A DNA stretch of 64,000 nucleotides from Humulus lupulus (GCF_963169125.1 NC_084796.1:83039888-83103887); one strand, 5' to 3'; positions 34,564-46,063 are shown, counted from the stretch's first letter. The notes: generated by a model not told the origin, from the sequence alone. Program-made: numbers and translations.

Positions 34564-35117
34564 ATGGTTAATCCTCTTAATCTTGATCATGTACTTGAAA
34601 ACATGGGAAATCAAACCTACCTCATTGACAAACTATTGGAAATGATTCCATTTAATCTTAACCACATGAGAAGTTGGTACGATGGGATTCATATTGCCTT
34701 CGGAACACAAAACTTGAATGGAGCAATCTATGATCTACCACTACTGAAACCACGTTTTTCATCCAGCTTTGATGAACATGAAAAATATGGTGAATGGATG
34801 TTAAATTACCTGGCACATCAATGCATGTTATCGACCATGCATGGAGACAATAAAGAAAGATATATGATTATTAAAACTGCATACAAGATGTGGGCCTGAT
34901 AAAGGATGATGCTATAACATATGCTCAATTTTTGAAATACGGGGTAAATTCAATTACTCAAAAACTCTTCTTTAATATTTTTGAATACTTGATTAAAAAT
35001 TATGCCATTAATAATATTTTTTTCATATGTTCTTGTTTTCAAGGATGCATAAATCGTTTGAGGAAACGAGTAGTTGCATTGAAACCAAACAGAAGAATAA
35101 ATGATGAAGACAATTGA
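34564..35117 (+). pseudogene. Copia gag-like ORF (broken)
   Basis: It begins MVNPLNLDHVLENMGNQTYL and continues with HMRSWYDGIHIAFGTQNLNG and EYGEWMLNYLAHQC-like text to a TGA at 34897-34899. An overlapping frame (34890-35117) carries on and ends KPNRRINDEDN. Position after the leader and before RT makes gag the best guess, but no zinc knuckle or clear capsid motif is seen. Two frames and a short length (about 185 codons) show decay. Confidence 0.4.
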
Positions 35118-35571
35118 ATAAATAAAATATAGTTTAGAAATTTATTTTGTTAGTTCAAAACAATTTAAATTTTTGTCATTTTGAAATAGTTGATTCTAAT
35201 CATGAAAGAAATTAATAAGTTCTTTTTCTAGAGACTATGTTTCTAGATTCCTTTATTTGATGAATGAACAAGTTTAATATTTCTCTTGAATAATAAAATC
35301 AGTTGTTATTTTTGAAATATACTTGTTCCACCTATTTCATTAATGAGTATAAATGATAATTATGAATTATTGTGCAAATCATAGATTTAGTAAGACATCT
35401 TATTCCAACCACAATTAGGTGAAACATAAATGTGAATTTTTTTTTTAAACAAATAAAAGACAGTCTTTTATTGCAACCATTCAATCGTTCTCTCCCTATT
35501 TATATATTCTATTAATGATTAACCAAAAGACCTTTCTCTAATAAAGGCTCAAAAATCACATAATCATTTAG
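35118..35571. other. Decayed Copia internal sequence
   Basis: AT-rich, many stops in every frame, no motif. It ends at the CTAAT duplication of the next insertion. Confidence 0.4.
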
Positions 35572-35576
35572 CTAAT
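35572..35576 (+). repeat. Target-site duplication CTAAT (left)
   Basis: CTAAT precedes TGTAGAGTCCC and recurs at 37466-37470 after GGTCGTTACA. Confidence 0.9.
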
Positions 35577-35993
35577 TGTAGAGTCCCAGAATGTTTACTT
35601 AGTTAGCTAGCTAGTTGTAGTTGTAGTATTTTAGTTTTCGTGGATATTGGTTCAAACCGGGAGTTAGTTGGAAACTCTTAGCAATAGTTATGGATTTTAT
35701 AAGTTTAACCTATAGTCTAAGAATATTAATTATAACATAAGGTTTGATTAATATTGTTGGTTATAAATATGATAATTATTATAACTTAAGGTTTAGATAG
35801 AGCCAATAGGATTATGACACTTGTCATACGCATGATTATTAAGAAATTATTATTTTAATGATAAAATAAGGGAATATAAGACTTAGTCTTGACCAGAAAC
35901 TGTTAGGGTCATAATTTGACTCAGTCAAAGTAGTTATTCAACCTTAATTATGCTGAAAAAGTGTAATTACTTGTTTAAAATAATCACGTATGC

Positions 35994-36131
35994 CGATATA
36001 TCACCGCATTAGAGCCGATATATCGCCTGACGATGAATACGGAAAACACATTGATGTTGCACGATTGTACGAACAGAGACTCGGAACTAGGGGGCAGCCG
36101 ATATATCGTCACATAGGGGTGATATATCACC
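35994..36131. promoter_or_regulatory. Cluster of GATATATC palindromes in solo LTR
   Basis: CGATATATCA at 35994, CGATATATCG at 36016 and 36099, and the perfect 14-bp palindrome GGTGATATATCACC at 36118-36131. The same motif is clustered at the same place in both LTRs of element B. It lies upstream of a TATAAATAGG-like box (about 36309), which would fit a promoter element. The role is inferred. Confidence 0.5.
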
Positions 36132-36871
36132 TACATTAATCATATATATATATTTTTAGTTTTTAAAAACTACCTTTGACTCCTTAGACCTACCTCTGTT
36201 AGTTTTGACTGAGTCTTCAGCCTTTGATTAACGAATATTCAATTATCGTCAATTAAATTCATTATTTTTATTCAAATCAAAATGGGGTTAGTTTCACACC
36301 TTACCTCTATAAATAGGACCAAGTACCCAGCCCTTTCACTTACTCTTCAGCTTTGATCAGACTCCAAGGTGCTAGTGAGACCATAAGAGTGATACACATG
36401 GGTTGGGAAAGAAAAAGCTTTACCATTCTTAAGCTTTATCAAACACTTGGGAAGTGAGGATTAGAGTGTTTCGGTATTGGAGTTAGACCAATCTATAAGT
36501 TCAACTAAGGTACCCTTATTCTTAAGTTCAATCCTTTTTTATTCCTTAGTTTCTTCAGTTTTCATTCAGGTTCTAACTTTTGTTATGATTTTGTGGTTAG
36601 GTTTTTATGTTCTTTGAAATTAAGGTGTCTTATCGGTAAGTATTATTTTGGTGGTTTAGTTCTATTCTTTTCATCTCTTTCCTTTAGAAATACTCACTAC
36701 TCTATTGATGGTTTTAGGAGTGTTCCACATCCTGCATTTGTTCTCATACCACGGTTCTGGTAAGGAAAATAGGATAGATCTTGTATGTTTGTATGATATG
36801 TTATGTTATATGTTATATGTTATGTTATCTTATGTTGTATGTTAACATTATGTATAGTATCTTTATAGACC

Positions 36872-36989
36872 ATGGGTACATGACTTGTCTTGCTAGCAAG
36901 CCCCAATAATTTATGGGCATATGACTTACTTGGCTAGCAAGCCCCACAAATCTATTGGGCATATGACTTGCTTAGTTAAATAAGCCCCA
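36872..36989. repeat. Triple 41-42-bp repeat in solo LTR
   Basis: Three units, each with 'gggcatatgacttgcttggc' or a close variant and ending 'aagcccca'. Starts are near 36872, 36912 and 36954. The same triplication occurs in both LTRs of element B, so it predates the spread of the family. Confidence 0.85.
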
Positions 36990-37465
36990 AGTAGAATGAT
37001 GGCCATTGTAGTAGTATATGACATATGTCTATGATATGTTTATCATATAACTTATGTATATGTTTTATGATGTTAGTAGATTTTCCTTGCTGGGCATTAG
37101 GCTCACTCCTTCTCTTTTAGTGTGATGTAGGAAAATAGATGCAAAGGCAGAAGGATTCATGGAAGCTTGGTGAGTGTATGGAGGTGAATGGAGTGGATGG
37201 ACTGCGTGCCGATTCGAGGACAATGTTTTTTTGTTTTAGTCTCTTTAAATTACGTTTTTATGTATTTTTCCGCATTTAGCTTTGTAAACAATTTTATTTA
37301 AAGTTATGTTTTATTTTAAAACAATGAGCTCATTTATGTATTACAAATATTATTTTTAATAGTTTTCAATAAAGTTATGAATTTTCTTATGTATGTTTCT
37401 TCAAAATTGTAGTTATGTCTAGTAGGTTTAATGACCTAAGTCTCATAGATAGTTGGGTCGTTACA

Positions 37466-37470
37466 CTAAT
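37466..37470 (+). repeat. Target-site duplication CTAAT (right)
   Basis: Second CTAAT, directly after the solo LTR end at 37465. Confidence 0.9.
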
Positions 37471-38399
37471 ACATAGAGATGTATGTTGAACCTTATAATG
37501 TTCAAAGCTAAATAAATAATAAATAGTAAGTCAGATTGATTCACATCTATTTTAGATATGTTTTAACTTTGATCAAATGCAAAGAAAATTTCTAGAAATT
37601 TTTATGCAACATTGAAAGTAAAATCACTTAGAGACTTGTTTGATCTGATCAAAAGGAAGTCTAAACTCAAACTTGGAATTCAAGTAGTTTGCATGCGAAC
37701 TTTAAATTCAAACTCAATTTACATACAACTAGAATGCTAAGCATAATTAGTATTTTGGAAATGGAATCTAATAATATTAGATAAGATTAAATAATGAATA
37801 GTCATTATCACCTTTATTATTTCTATAATTTTAACACTTGTTATACTCTATACATGTTTGATTGTACAACATCTAAGACTTAGAAGTTGGGATTCACAAG
37901 TGGTTATGTGAATAAATTGAAAATTTTCCATGAAATCGTTTAGTGAAAAAAGTTTAATAATCATAAAAGATTACAAAAGAGTTTGTATTAATGCTACTTT
38001 AATGAAGCATGATTCTTATAATCACTATATTTTCTCATTAAGTTGTACTAGAAATAATTACTTCAAGTCAAGTAAGAAAATTACTGATAATTAAAAATGA
38101 TAAAACAAAATAATATCACAAATTATGTAAAACATTATTGTAGTGAGAGTGTTAGTTAGTAACTACTCCATTACAAATGTAAAGATAGTTATATTTTGTT
38201 TAGCACAATCTAACTATACTTCATTCACATACTAGTATGTGAAATGAAAAAGTTTTTACAAAAATAAATGGTTGAAAGACCATCAATCTAGAAATAGAAT
38301 TTGAAATTTTATGACATCTGGATTCTTGAACATCAAACTAATATTCATTGAACTTTAGTTTGAAATAGGATATTCAAGATAAAGAGGAGAAAAAAGGAA
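37471..38399. other. Decayed Copia internal sequence (integrase region expected)
   Basis: By position this should hold protease and integrase, but no motif survives in any frame. AT-rich with dense stops. Confidence 0.4.
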
Positions 38400-38870
38400 A
38401 GTACACACTTTTCAAAGTTAGGTTAATAGCCAAAGGCTATGTCTAAAAAGAAGAATTTACTACTTGAATTAATCTCTTCTACTATAACCAAACTTGAATC
38501 TGTTTACACTCTTATCCACTGCTTTATGCATGGATTATGAGATTAATTGAAATGAATGTCTAAGTAGTATTTGCTGAATGGCTGACATGACAAAATCATT
38601 TGAAGATGTCGACCAGAAAGATTCTATTGTGATTCTTATTCTTAATATTGACAATGTTCTAATCATTGGGAATGATGTATAGAAATCATCAATAGAAAAG
38701 AAATGGTTAGCTGAAAATTTCAAAATATTAGATTTAGAAAAACCAAGAATGTTCTGTACATACAATTCTATAGAGATTGAAAGAAAAATCCATAGGCTCT
38801 ATCTCAAGCTACTTATATTGATAAGAAACTCAAATACTTTAGTTTACAAAATCCAAGAAAGGTCTTTTGC
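38400..38870 (+). pseudogene. Copia reverse transcriptase relic
   Basis: Scattered RT text in three plus frames: FKVRLIAKGY (cognate of the Copia 'K.RLVAKGY' motif), then a part recalling 'T..KLESV' and 'DYEI.QM.VK', then KSFEDVDQKDS-like text and ILILNIDNVLIIGND, the place of the catalytic L-Y-V-D-D box, here I-D-N. The second catalytic Asp is Asn. LAENFKILDLEKPR follows. Many stops and shifts. This is the main evidence that the element is Ty1/Copia. Confidence 0.65.
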
Positions 38871-39614
38871 CTTCCCGGTAAGGAGGATGTATTATCTAAA
38901 TATTAAACATCCATTTATTCTTTTACAGTAAAAGAGGACATGAGACAGTTATTCCTACAACTCTGTGATAGACTGTTTAATGTATCGAATGTTATATTTT
39001 CAAAATTGACATTTGATGAACTGTGGGAATAGTCAGCAGTAATCAATCCATTCTTGATTGAGTCATTGAATAATTATACGGACTTAATTTTGAGTATCTT
39101 TAATATAATAGAGATTATATGTATGTGCATTTAGGCAGAGAACAAAAATCCCAAAGGATAAGCTAATTTTAAATCTTCAAAAATAGATATCAGAATGAGC
39201 TTCCATAACTATGGAGGAAACATATAATCTAGAAATGTGTTAGACATTTCATATTTATATGATTCACTACAAAAGCCGAAATATAACAGCTACGAGCAGT
39301 TAAATAGGCTATTTGGTTTAGTTAAGTTCTTTGACATTTTGGATACGTTTTCAGACTAGAATAAACAGCTGGCATTTCATTGCGAAAGAAATGGAGACAC
39401 AACTATTCTAGAAGAACTAAAATTCATGAGAGGGTCATGCACATGAAATGAAGTATCATTGAATACAAGACATTTTTACATAATTGATGTAATAATCTAG
39501 AAGATAACTTCAAAACTGTTTCTTACAAAACTGTTACAAAGACATTATTAGACAAAATTGGTCAAGAAAATATGATTGACATATTAATAGAGATGCCTCA
39601 ATTTTGTTTAGGGC
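38871..39614 (+). pseudogene. Copia RNase H region, heavily decayed
   Basis: By position this is the RNase H part and the end of pol. Only faint text such as 'HEMKYH.IQDIF' near 39440 recalls the conserved RNase H tail. Stops are dense in all frames. Assignment is mostly from context. Confidence 0.35.
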
Positions 39615-39625
39615 AAGTGGGAGAT
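39615..39625 (+). other. Copia polypurine tract
   Basis: AAGTGGGAGAT, the usual form of the Copia polypurine tract, sits directly before the 3' LTR start. Confidence 0.7.
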
Positions 39626-41890
39626 TATTTGGAATAGTCCTCTTAAAACAATTGTAGTTGACAAATGATTTAGATGAAATAAATAATTCAATTGAATTTC
39701 ATATATATAGAGACTATGTCCGATATTATATGTTAATATTAAGTGAATATCAGAAAATTCCAACGTTTATCTATGTGGTCTTAATCTCATATTGGTATGG
39801 GATGTGCTTTTAAAGTTATGGAATCTTTAGATTAATTACTGCTAGTACGGTCCACTAGTATTATGAATACATGTGACCTAGATCCGGGTTACTAGTGTAG
39901 TACGACAATTTAGTTGAGGTACTTTGCATACTGAGAGTATGTAGAACTCGACCAAATGTAATTTTTTAATACTTGTTTAAACATCATTTCATAGTATTAA
40001 TCAAACACATCAAACGATGATCATATACATGATAATCTTAATCCTGAGGTTGCTATGAACTCCAATATAGGTCATCTGATCCTTTGATTTATGGATTAAG
40101 GTTTGTCAGAATGATCAGGCTAAGAACAATTGTTTTGCAGACTCAATGATGTATATGGCTGGGGATGTAGTTTAACAGATATGGAATCTATACCTTCTTA
40201 AAGATTGAATAATGTTTCCCTGTTCGGTTGGCTATTGGAACTGAAAAGTTTATGAGTGCTCACGTTGCAAACTTGTTGTGATACAACCTTCACTTGTAAA
40301 GTCAATGGTACTCTAGGAACAAGATATATCGTAAAATGGTAATTTTATTCCCTTTTACTTGTGAAACATTAATAGAAGATTAATGTTATATGTAATGATT
40401 ATATCGATGGACACTTTATTCTTTAATAAAGTACTTAGTAAATATATGTTTATAATTATCAAGAGTTCAATCTCATATATTTAGAGGAGTAATCATGAGA
40501 TTAATAAATATGATTATTTAATCAAAGAGTTTTTATTAATAATATAATATTTATTGGAGCTTGAAATTATAGGTCCATAGGTCCCCAAGGTGGCTCTATC
40601 AACACCATATCAATGTAAGAGTTGATACGAGGGTATAATTGTAATTTGGGAATTTGAGAATAATTTTATTCTTCGGGTCAAGTATGCAATTATATGATAA
40701 TCGAGGATAAATAATTAATTTAGAATTAATTAATAATTTAAAAAAATGTATATATTAATTTATATATGTAAATTTCAAATTTCATAAATATAGATATATA
40801 TAAATAAATAAATTTTTTAAATTTATTATTTTATTTGAGTGGGAGAAAATAAAATTGGTAAGTCGAAAATAGTTTTTGATTTATTTAATTTGAAAAGATG
40901 ATTATAATGATGATCATCAATTTGAATTTAGAATTTAAAATTTAAAATTTAAATTTTGAAATATGGTTGTCATCTTTTCCTTAAAAATATTAACATCTTA
41001 TTTTGTGGGAGATTGATTTTAATTAAATAATTAAATAAAAAAAATGTAAAATCCCTGAAAAGGGAATGGCAGTACACGTCTGACAGGGTCCAAGCATTGT
41101 GCCATGCATGCATCACATTACACATATTGTATCTGTATACTTTTTATTTTATTTAGTTAATTATTTGATAATGTTTTTTTTTTTCAAATTCGATAAGTTA
41201 GATATTTACCTAAATCAAATCTTATCATTATTATGATATTTTTATATATTACTATTATTATTATGAATAATAAGGTGATAAAAATATCCATATATATATA
41301 TGATATAGAAGAAGAAGAGAAAAAAAAAGGTATACACAAGAGATACATACACAATAGAAAAAACATAGAAAAAAAAGACACAACAATATAGAGACAATTC
41401 AGAATAGTTCTTGTCAGGCAGAACTCTTTTCCTTCTTCTTCTTTATTCTAGCCACTCTCAGACCATAATCCAAGTTCACATGTGTTGAGAAATACTTGTG
41501 ATTCCTAAAATACAAACCCATGTTCTCTATGTGCCCACTCAAATCTTGAGGTGTAGAGAACACTTCGGAAGAACGTGGTTTGAGTGCTCAAATCTTTGGA
41601 TAGGAAGATCGATAAAAATACGAAAAGACTCAAGGACACTTGATAGGCTTCAAGAGATAAAAGTTTATATTCTTGAGTTTTTTGTGTTTATATGTTGTAT
41701 ATAAATATACTGTGTATTTATATATATATTTGTTGCATGATTAATAGTATTGTATGATAATGTTTCTAGATTATTTTCCTGGTAATATAAATTGTTTATA
41801 TGATTAATGAATTTTTTTTAATGTTGTTGTTCTTAATAAATCAACACAATGGGCATAGTTTTTGCTGCATGCTTTGAATGTTTTCCAACA
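39626..41890 (+). repeat. Copia 3' LTR (2,265 bp)
   Basis: The start near 39626 (TATTTGGAATAG) has lost the canonical TG but keeps the inverted match to the end TTTCCAACA. The part from 40491 aligns with the three 5' LTR pieces. The first 865 bp have no partner because the 5' LTR start is gone. It ends 41890, followed by Tat sequence. Confidence 0.8.
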
Positions 41891-42736
41891 ATATTTCCCC
41901 TAGCACCAACGCGTGTGCGCGCGCGAAGTCAGTGACTATGCGCTGTAAACATGGGAAACCCTTGATATTTAGGAACCCGGGTGTCAGACCCAATACGTTT
42001 TTGGAAAGCGGTTTCATAAAAAACCACTTGAGAAACCGTAACCCTCATATTTCATATTTCCCCTAACCCTTAAGCTACCCAGAATTGAACCTAAAAACCC
42101 TCAAATTTTTACACATATACTTAGGCGATCCTCCTTCAAAACCCAGAAAATTACTCGTTTCTTTTTGTACATTATTTCTAATTAGACCTAGTGTTATTGT
42201 TTTTGGCCTAAAAGAAACCCATACTAAACTCAAAAATATCCGAAGAAATAAAATATAGGGGAAAATTTCATAAAAATTATTGAAAAATAAGAAAATGAAA
42301 TTTAAACCTGATAGAAAGATACTTAATGTTTGGCTTTTTGGTCGAGGAAGTTATGGCAGCACCAAAGGTAATAGCCTGAAAGCTTATGGGAAATGAGGAA
42401 ATGCAGAAGGCTCTGAAGGTATTCTGAGTAGAAAAAGAAAATTTTTTGAATGCAAAGATGATAAGGTTCTGGTCTAGTTCTCCTATTTATACGTAAACTT
42501 CGGGAACCGATCTAGGCGACATGATTAGATCTGTTCTCGATCCAAGGGCCTAGGTTAAATAAACCATGCAGCAACAAAAAATGACAAGACAGTTGTCACA
42601 GTACTCGAAACCCGAATAGGCGCCTATTACAGACCAACACATGTCTCACACTCGAGTGAGTGGGTAGGAACGATTTCACATAATGGAAGCCTAAAAGCCC
42701 CTATTGTCTATGTCAAAAGTGATGTCATGCACGAGC

Positions 42737-42754
42737 AGGAGCTTGGGGGGCAAA
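42737..42754 (+). other. Tat fragment polypurine tract
   Basis: AGGAGCTTGGGGGGCAAA, the same 18 bases as the complement of 16881-16898, directly before TGTTGTACC. Confidence 0.88.
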
Positions 42755-43520
42755 TGTTGTACCCCAAAGTAAATACTAACTCAAATACTCAGCAAGGGGT
42801 ACAGCTGGAAGTCAATCACGTGAAGAAAGTGTACAGATAGAACATCTAGCTAACTTTGGATTGAGCAGATCGAGTCAAACTTAACAGCTTACGACGACCT
42901 CATAATCTTTAGATAGCCTCTTCCACCAACAACTTAGTTCGAGATGCGTTATGGCCAGATCACCTTCTAGAAAGTCTGAGCTTGGCCCGTTTCAGGCTAG
43001 GTTTGTTCTTAGACGACTAGCTCGAAGGAAGTGTTCAGCTCGCAGATGCCTGTTCATGATGCATAGTGAAGGATCCCAAAAAATTCAGAGATTTGTTATA
43101 CGCCTCATAAAGCCCAGATTTTATTACACATTTATTACCCGAGATAATGAATGTAAATTCTGTAGGCAATCATAAACTTATGTTAATGGGAACTTACCAA
43201 AAAAATTTATTTACCAAATTTTTTTATGCGGTTGCCCGAAGTTGTCTAGGACAATCCTCTATAAATACTAGGGGAATGGATAGAAAAAGGGGACCAAGTC
43301 TCTATATACTGAAACTCTGTAGAAATTGTCATCAACAATTTCTTCCAGAGTCCTAAATAGATAAATACGATTGTGTCGTGGACTAGGTGGATTTTACTCA
43401 CTAAACCACGTAAAAGTGTGAGTGTTTATAATATTTTTCATTTTTTCAATTATGGTTTAGTAAAAAGCCTAATATCTCTATTGTCGGATTTCTTAATCAA
43501 CTATTAGCGAAATACTGCGT
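42755..43520 (+). repeat. Tat fragment 3' LTR
   Basis: Starts TGTTGTACCCC and carries the reversed 'ggactaggtggattttac' and 'ttagcgaaatactgcgt' blocks matching the Tat LTR. The canonical CAACA end is not visible after 43520, so the end is degraded or cut. The two ORFs inside (42951-43175, 43147-43356) are incidental. Confidence 0.75.
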
Positions 43521-44063
43521 AAAAAATATTATGGTAAAAAAGTTTGATTTTCTTTTGAAAAATGTTTAAAAATACATTTTTGTGAAAAATGCACATTTAG
43601 CAAAAAATAGAATTTCGGCTAATTAAATTAGATGAGTTATAATTATTAGAGTGTAACCACTTCAATTAAATGGCAAGTTCTATTTAATTTAATTACCCTA
43701 GGTTAAGATTACGATTTGGTGAGGTAAGAAAAAATTATAACTTGGTAATTTTATTTGAAAATACACAGTTAAGCGTAGATTTTAATAGTTAAAATAGGAA
43801 TAATTAAAAAAATAAAGTTAATTATGGGTTAAAGTGCGGCCGCAGCTAGGGAGATGGAATGATAATTTTCCAGTGTTATTTATACATCATATAAAATGAA
43901 AAAATCAAGGAAAGTATTCATAATTTCATTCTCACAAACTTTGCTCCAAAGTTTTCTCTCATTTTCTCCCTCGCTTAGCCGACCACCTCCTTTGTGTCCT
44001 CTAAATTTTTCACACAATTCCTCGTAAAATCTCTCATTATCTCATCCCCTCTCGTCTATACAA
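43521..44063 (+). repeat. Left half of a long LTR interrupted by element B
   Basis: AT-rich sequence, a TATA-like 'tatttatacatcatataaaa' near 43880, then a C/T-rich leader-like stretch (43940-44063) typical of the start of transcription in Tekay-type LTRs. It stops where element B begins. 53894 onward ('agccctaaaccaattg') reads as its natural continuation. Joining the halves is inference. Confidence 0.45.
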
Positions 44064-44571
44064 GTAGTAGTAGAAGTAGTAGTAGTAGTTATAGTATGTT
44101 TATTACTGTGGATTTTGGTTCAAGTCGAGACTTTGTTGAACACTCGTAGCAACACTTATAGATTTTATAAGTTTAACCTATAGTTTAAGAATATTAATTA
44201 TAACATAAGGTTTGATTAATATAGTTGATTATAAAGATGTCATTCATTATACTATATGGTTTAGATACAATTAATAAGATCATGACACTTGTCGTGTGCA
44301 GCTTTATTTAATGATTTAACTATAGTTTAAATAAAAGATTGTTCTAGAAAACTATAGAACCTTCCAAGACCATTAAGAGCATGACATTTCTCACAATCTT
44401 GTGTATTTGAGGATTTAAGCATTTTAAGTAGATAATTCATAAATAGAAGTTTCTAGAAGCTCTAGACCGTTCTAGAACTTCCTGGAATCTCGTATTACTC
44501 AATCAAACCTCATTAATCAATTCAATTATGCTGAAAATGTGCAATTACATGTTTAATATATTCACGTATGC

Positions 44572-44707
44572 CGATATATCGTAGCCTAGGAGACGATGTA
44601 TTACCACACAGGGAATATGAAAAACACAGTAACTTCGCACAAATAAAGCGACGAGCACACGGGTCATAAGCCTAGGCAATATATCGCCTATGATGGGCGA
44701 TATATCG
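44572..44707. promoter_or_regulatory. CGATATATCG palindromes in element B 5' LTR
   Basis: CGATATATCG at 44572-44581 and 44698-44707 with a variant CAATATATCG near 44677. They lie about 190 bp upstream of the TATAAATAGG-like box near 44890. Spacing and number are kept in the 3' LTR and in the solo LTR at 35577. Confidence 0.5.
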
Positions 44708-45447
44708 ACCCTAGGGCTATATTTTCAAACATTTTTTAAACTAAGCTTAATTCATTCCTTAACCTCTTGACCAGCCTCTGAAAATTTTGACCGAGTCTTA
44801 AGCCTCTGTTGAAAGAATATTAAAATATTTTTCAATTAATACTCATTATTTTTATTCAAGCGAAAAGGAGGTAGTTCACTCCTTGAACTCTATAAATAGG
44901 ACCTAGAACCCAGCCATTTCTCTCAATCTTCAAGTTGTGTTTAGAGCCTTCAAGCTGCTAGGGATTCTATAGAGTGATAAACACTTGGGTTGGGATAAAA
45001 TCTTTATCATTTTAAGCTTTATAAACACTTGGGAAGTAAGATAAATAGTGTGTTTTTCTATATCAAGGTATAGTTCGGTTCTAGTACATCTAAAGGTATT
45101 CCTAATCTTAAGTTCATTTCTGTATGTTTCTTTAGTTTCCTTTAGTTTTCTTTACTCAAATCCTAACTCATTGTTTTCAATTCTTGGTTAGATATTTAAG
45201 TTCTTTGAACTTAAGATTTCTTTTGGTAAGTTTCTTCTTGGTGGTTTAGTTCATTTCTTTATCATCTCTTTATTTAGAAATACTCACATTCTTATTGTTG
45301 GTTTTAGGAGTGTTCCAAATCCAGTCCTTATTCTCATATCCCGGATTTGGTAAGGAAAATATGATAGAATTATATATGATTATATGATATGTTACGTTAT
45401 CTTATGTTATGTTATGTTTACATTATGTATTGTATGTTTATAGACAT

Positions 45448-45566
45448 TGGGCATATGAATTGTATAGCTAACAAGCCCAAGTAAATTATGGGCATATGAC
45501 TTGCTTGGCTAAGCAAGCCCCACCAATGTATTGGGCATATGGCTTGTTTAGTTAACAAGCCCCAAG
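45448..45566. repeat. Triple repeat in element B 5' LTR
   Basis: Units start near 45448, 45488 and 45531, each with 'gggcatatg' and ending in 'aagccc'. It corresponds to 36872-36989 and 53291-53407. Confidence 0.85.
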
Positions 45567-46051
45567 TAGTATAATGGCCATTGAAGTATATGACATATGT
45601 TCATAGTATATGTCTATGATATAGTTTATGTATATGTTTTATGTTATTAGTAGATTTTCCTTACTGGACATTAGGCTCATTCCTTTATTTTTATGTATGC
45701 AGGAAAATAGATATGGCGGCGGAAGGATTCGTGATAACTTGGCTTGTGTATTGAGGAATAATGGATTCGATGGACTGCTTGAGCGATTTGAGGACGACGT
45801 TATTTTTAGTCTTTTCATTATGTTTTTATGTATTTTATGCATTTATCATTGTAAACAATTTCATTTATGTTTAAAGTTATGTTTTATTTTCAAACAATGG
45901 GATCCCATACTATTCATTTATGTATTTCAACATTTACTTTAGAGATTTTAATAAAGTTGTGAATGTTTCTTATGTATGTTTTCTTGAAAATAGTGTCTAT
46001 GTATAGTGTTTTAATGGTCCAAAGTCTTAGAATTAGTTGGGTTATTACAGT

Positions 46052-46063
46052 TGGTATCAGAGC
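46052..46063 (+). other. Element B primer-binding site
   Basis: TGGTATCAGAGC, a perfect 12-base complement to the 3' end of plant initiator tRNA-Met, two bases after the LTR. Confidence 0.93.

Larger units (their letters stand above)
35577..37465 (+). repeat. Solo LTR of the element B family (1,889 bp)
   Basis: Starts TGTAGAGTCCC and ends GGGTCGTTACA with CTAAT duplications on both sides. It aligns along its length with the LTRs of element B (51860-53893), sharing 'ttataagtttaacctatag', the CGATATATCG cluster, the triple 41-43-bp repeat and the end 'gttgggt.gttaca'. No internal domain remains, so it is a solo LTR from an older insertion of that family. Confidence 0.93.
15498..41890 (+). mobile_element. 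Ty1/Copia retrotransposon split by three insertions
   Basis: 5' LTR pieces at 15498-16159, 28450-28525 and 31910-32484 line up in order with 40491-41890 of the 3' LTR. A primer site follows at 32487, a gag-like ORF at 34564, a decayed Copia RT at 38400-38870, a purine tract at 39615 and a complete 3' LTR (39626-41890). Removing the Tat element and two solo LTRs leaves about 8.8 kb. The 5' LTR lacks its first ~865 bp, so the full element was near 9.7 kb. Coding parts are badly decayed, making this one of the oldest layers here. Confidence 0.85.
41891..43520 (+). mobile_element. Tat-family 3' end fragment, plus strand
   Basis: Reversed, this matches 16160-17700 of the complete Tat element: the same 3' untranslated text ('ggaagcctaaaagcccctat'), the same 18-base polypurine tract and then an LTR starting TGTTGTACCCC. 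The gag-pol part is absent. It abuts the Copia 3' LTR on the left. Its orientation is opposite to the Tat remnant at 12085-15497, so the two are not halves of one element. Confidence 0.8.
44064..46049 (+). repeat. Element B 5' LTR (start truncated)
   Basis: Aligns with 51860-53893 but begins within the TAG-repeat zone ('tagtagtagaagtagtag') and lacks the TGTAGAG start. It ends GTTGGGTTATTACA before the PBS. The loss may come from slippage or deletion at the trinucleotide run. The ORF 45628-45942 recurs in the other LTR (53453-53785) and is not a gene. Confidence 0.92.

Noticed and set aside
42951..43356. Two overlapping plus-strand ORFs
   Set aside because: Both lie inside a Tat LTR with matching noncoding text in two other LTR copies.
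12085..43520. The Tat remnant at 12085-15497 and the fragment at 41891-43520 as two ends of one element split by the Copia
   Set aside because: Both are 3' ends (polypurine tract plus LTR) in opposite orientation, and the LTRs are too different.
45628..45942. ORF with a counterpart at 53453-53785, looking conserved
   Set aside because: The two lie at the same place in the two LTRs of one element, so similarity comes from LTR duplication, not selection. The frame differs at the ends and no motif is present.
46052..46063. Possible tRNA gene
   Set aside because: Only the 12-base complement of a tRNA 3' end is present, as expected of a primer site. No cloverleaf.
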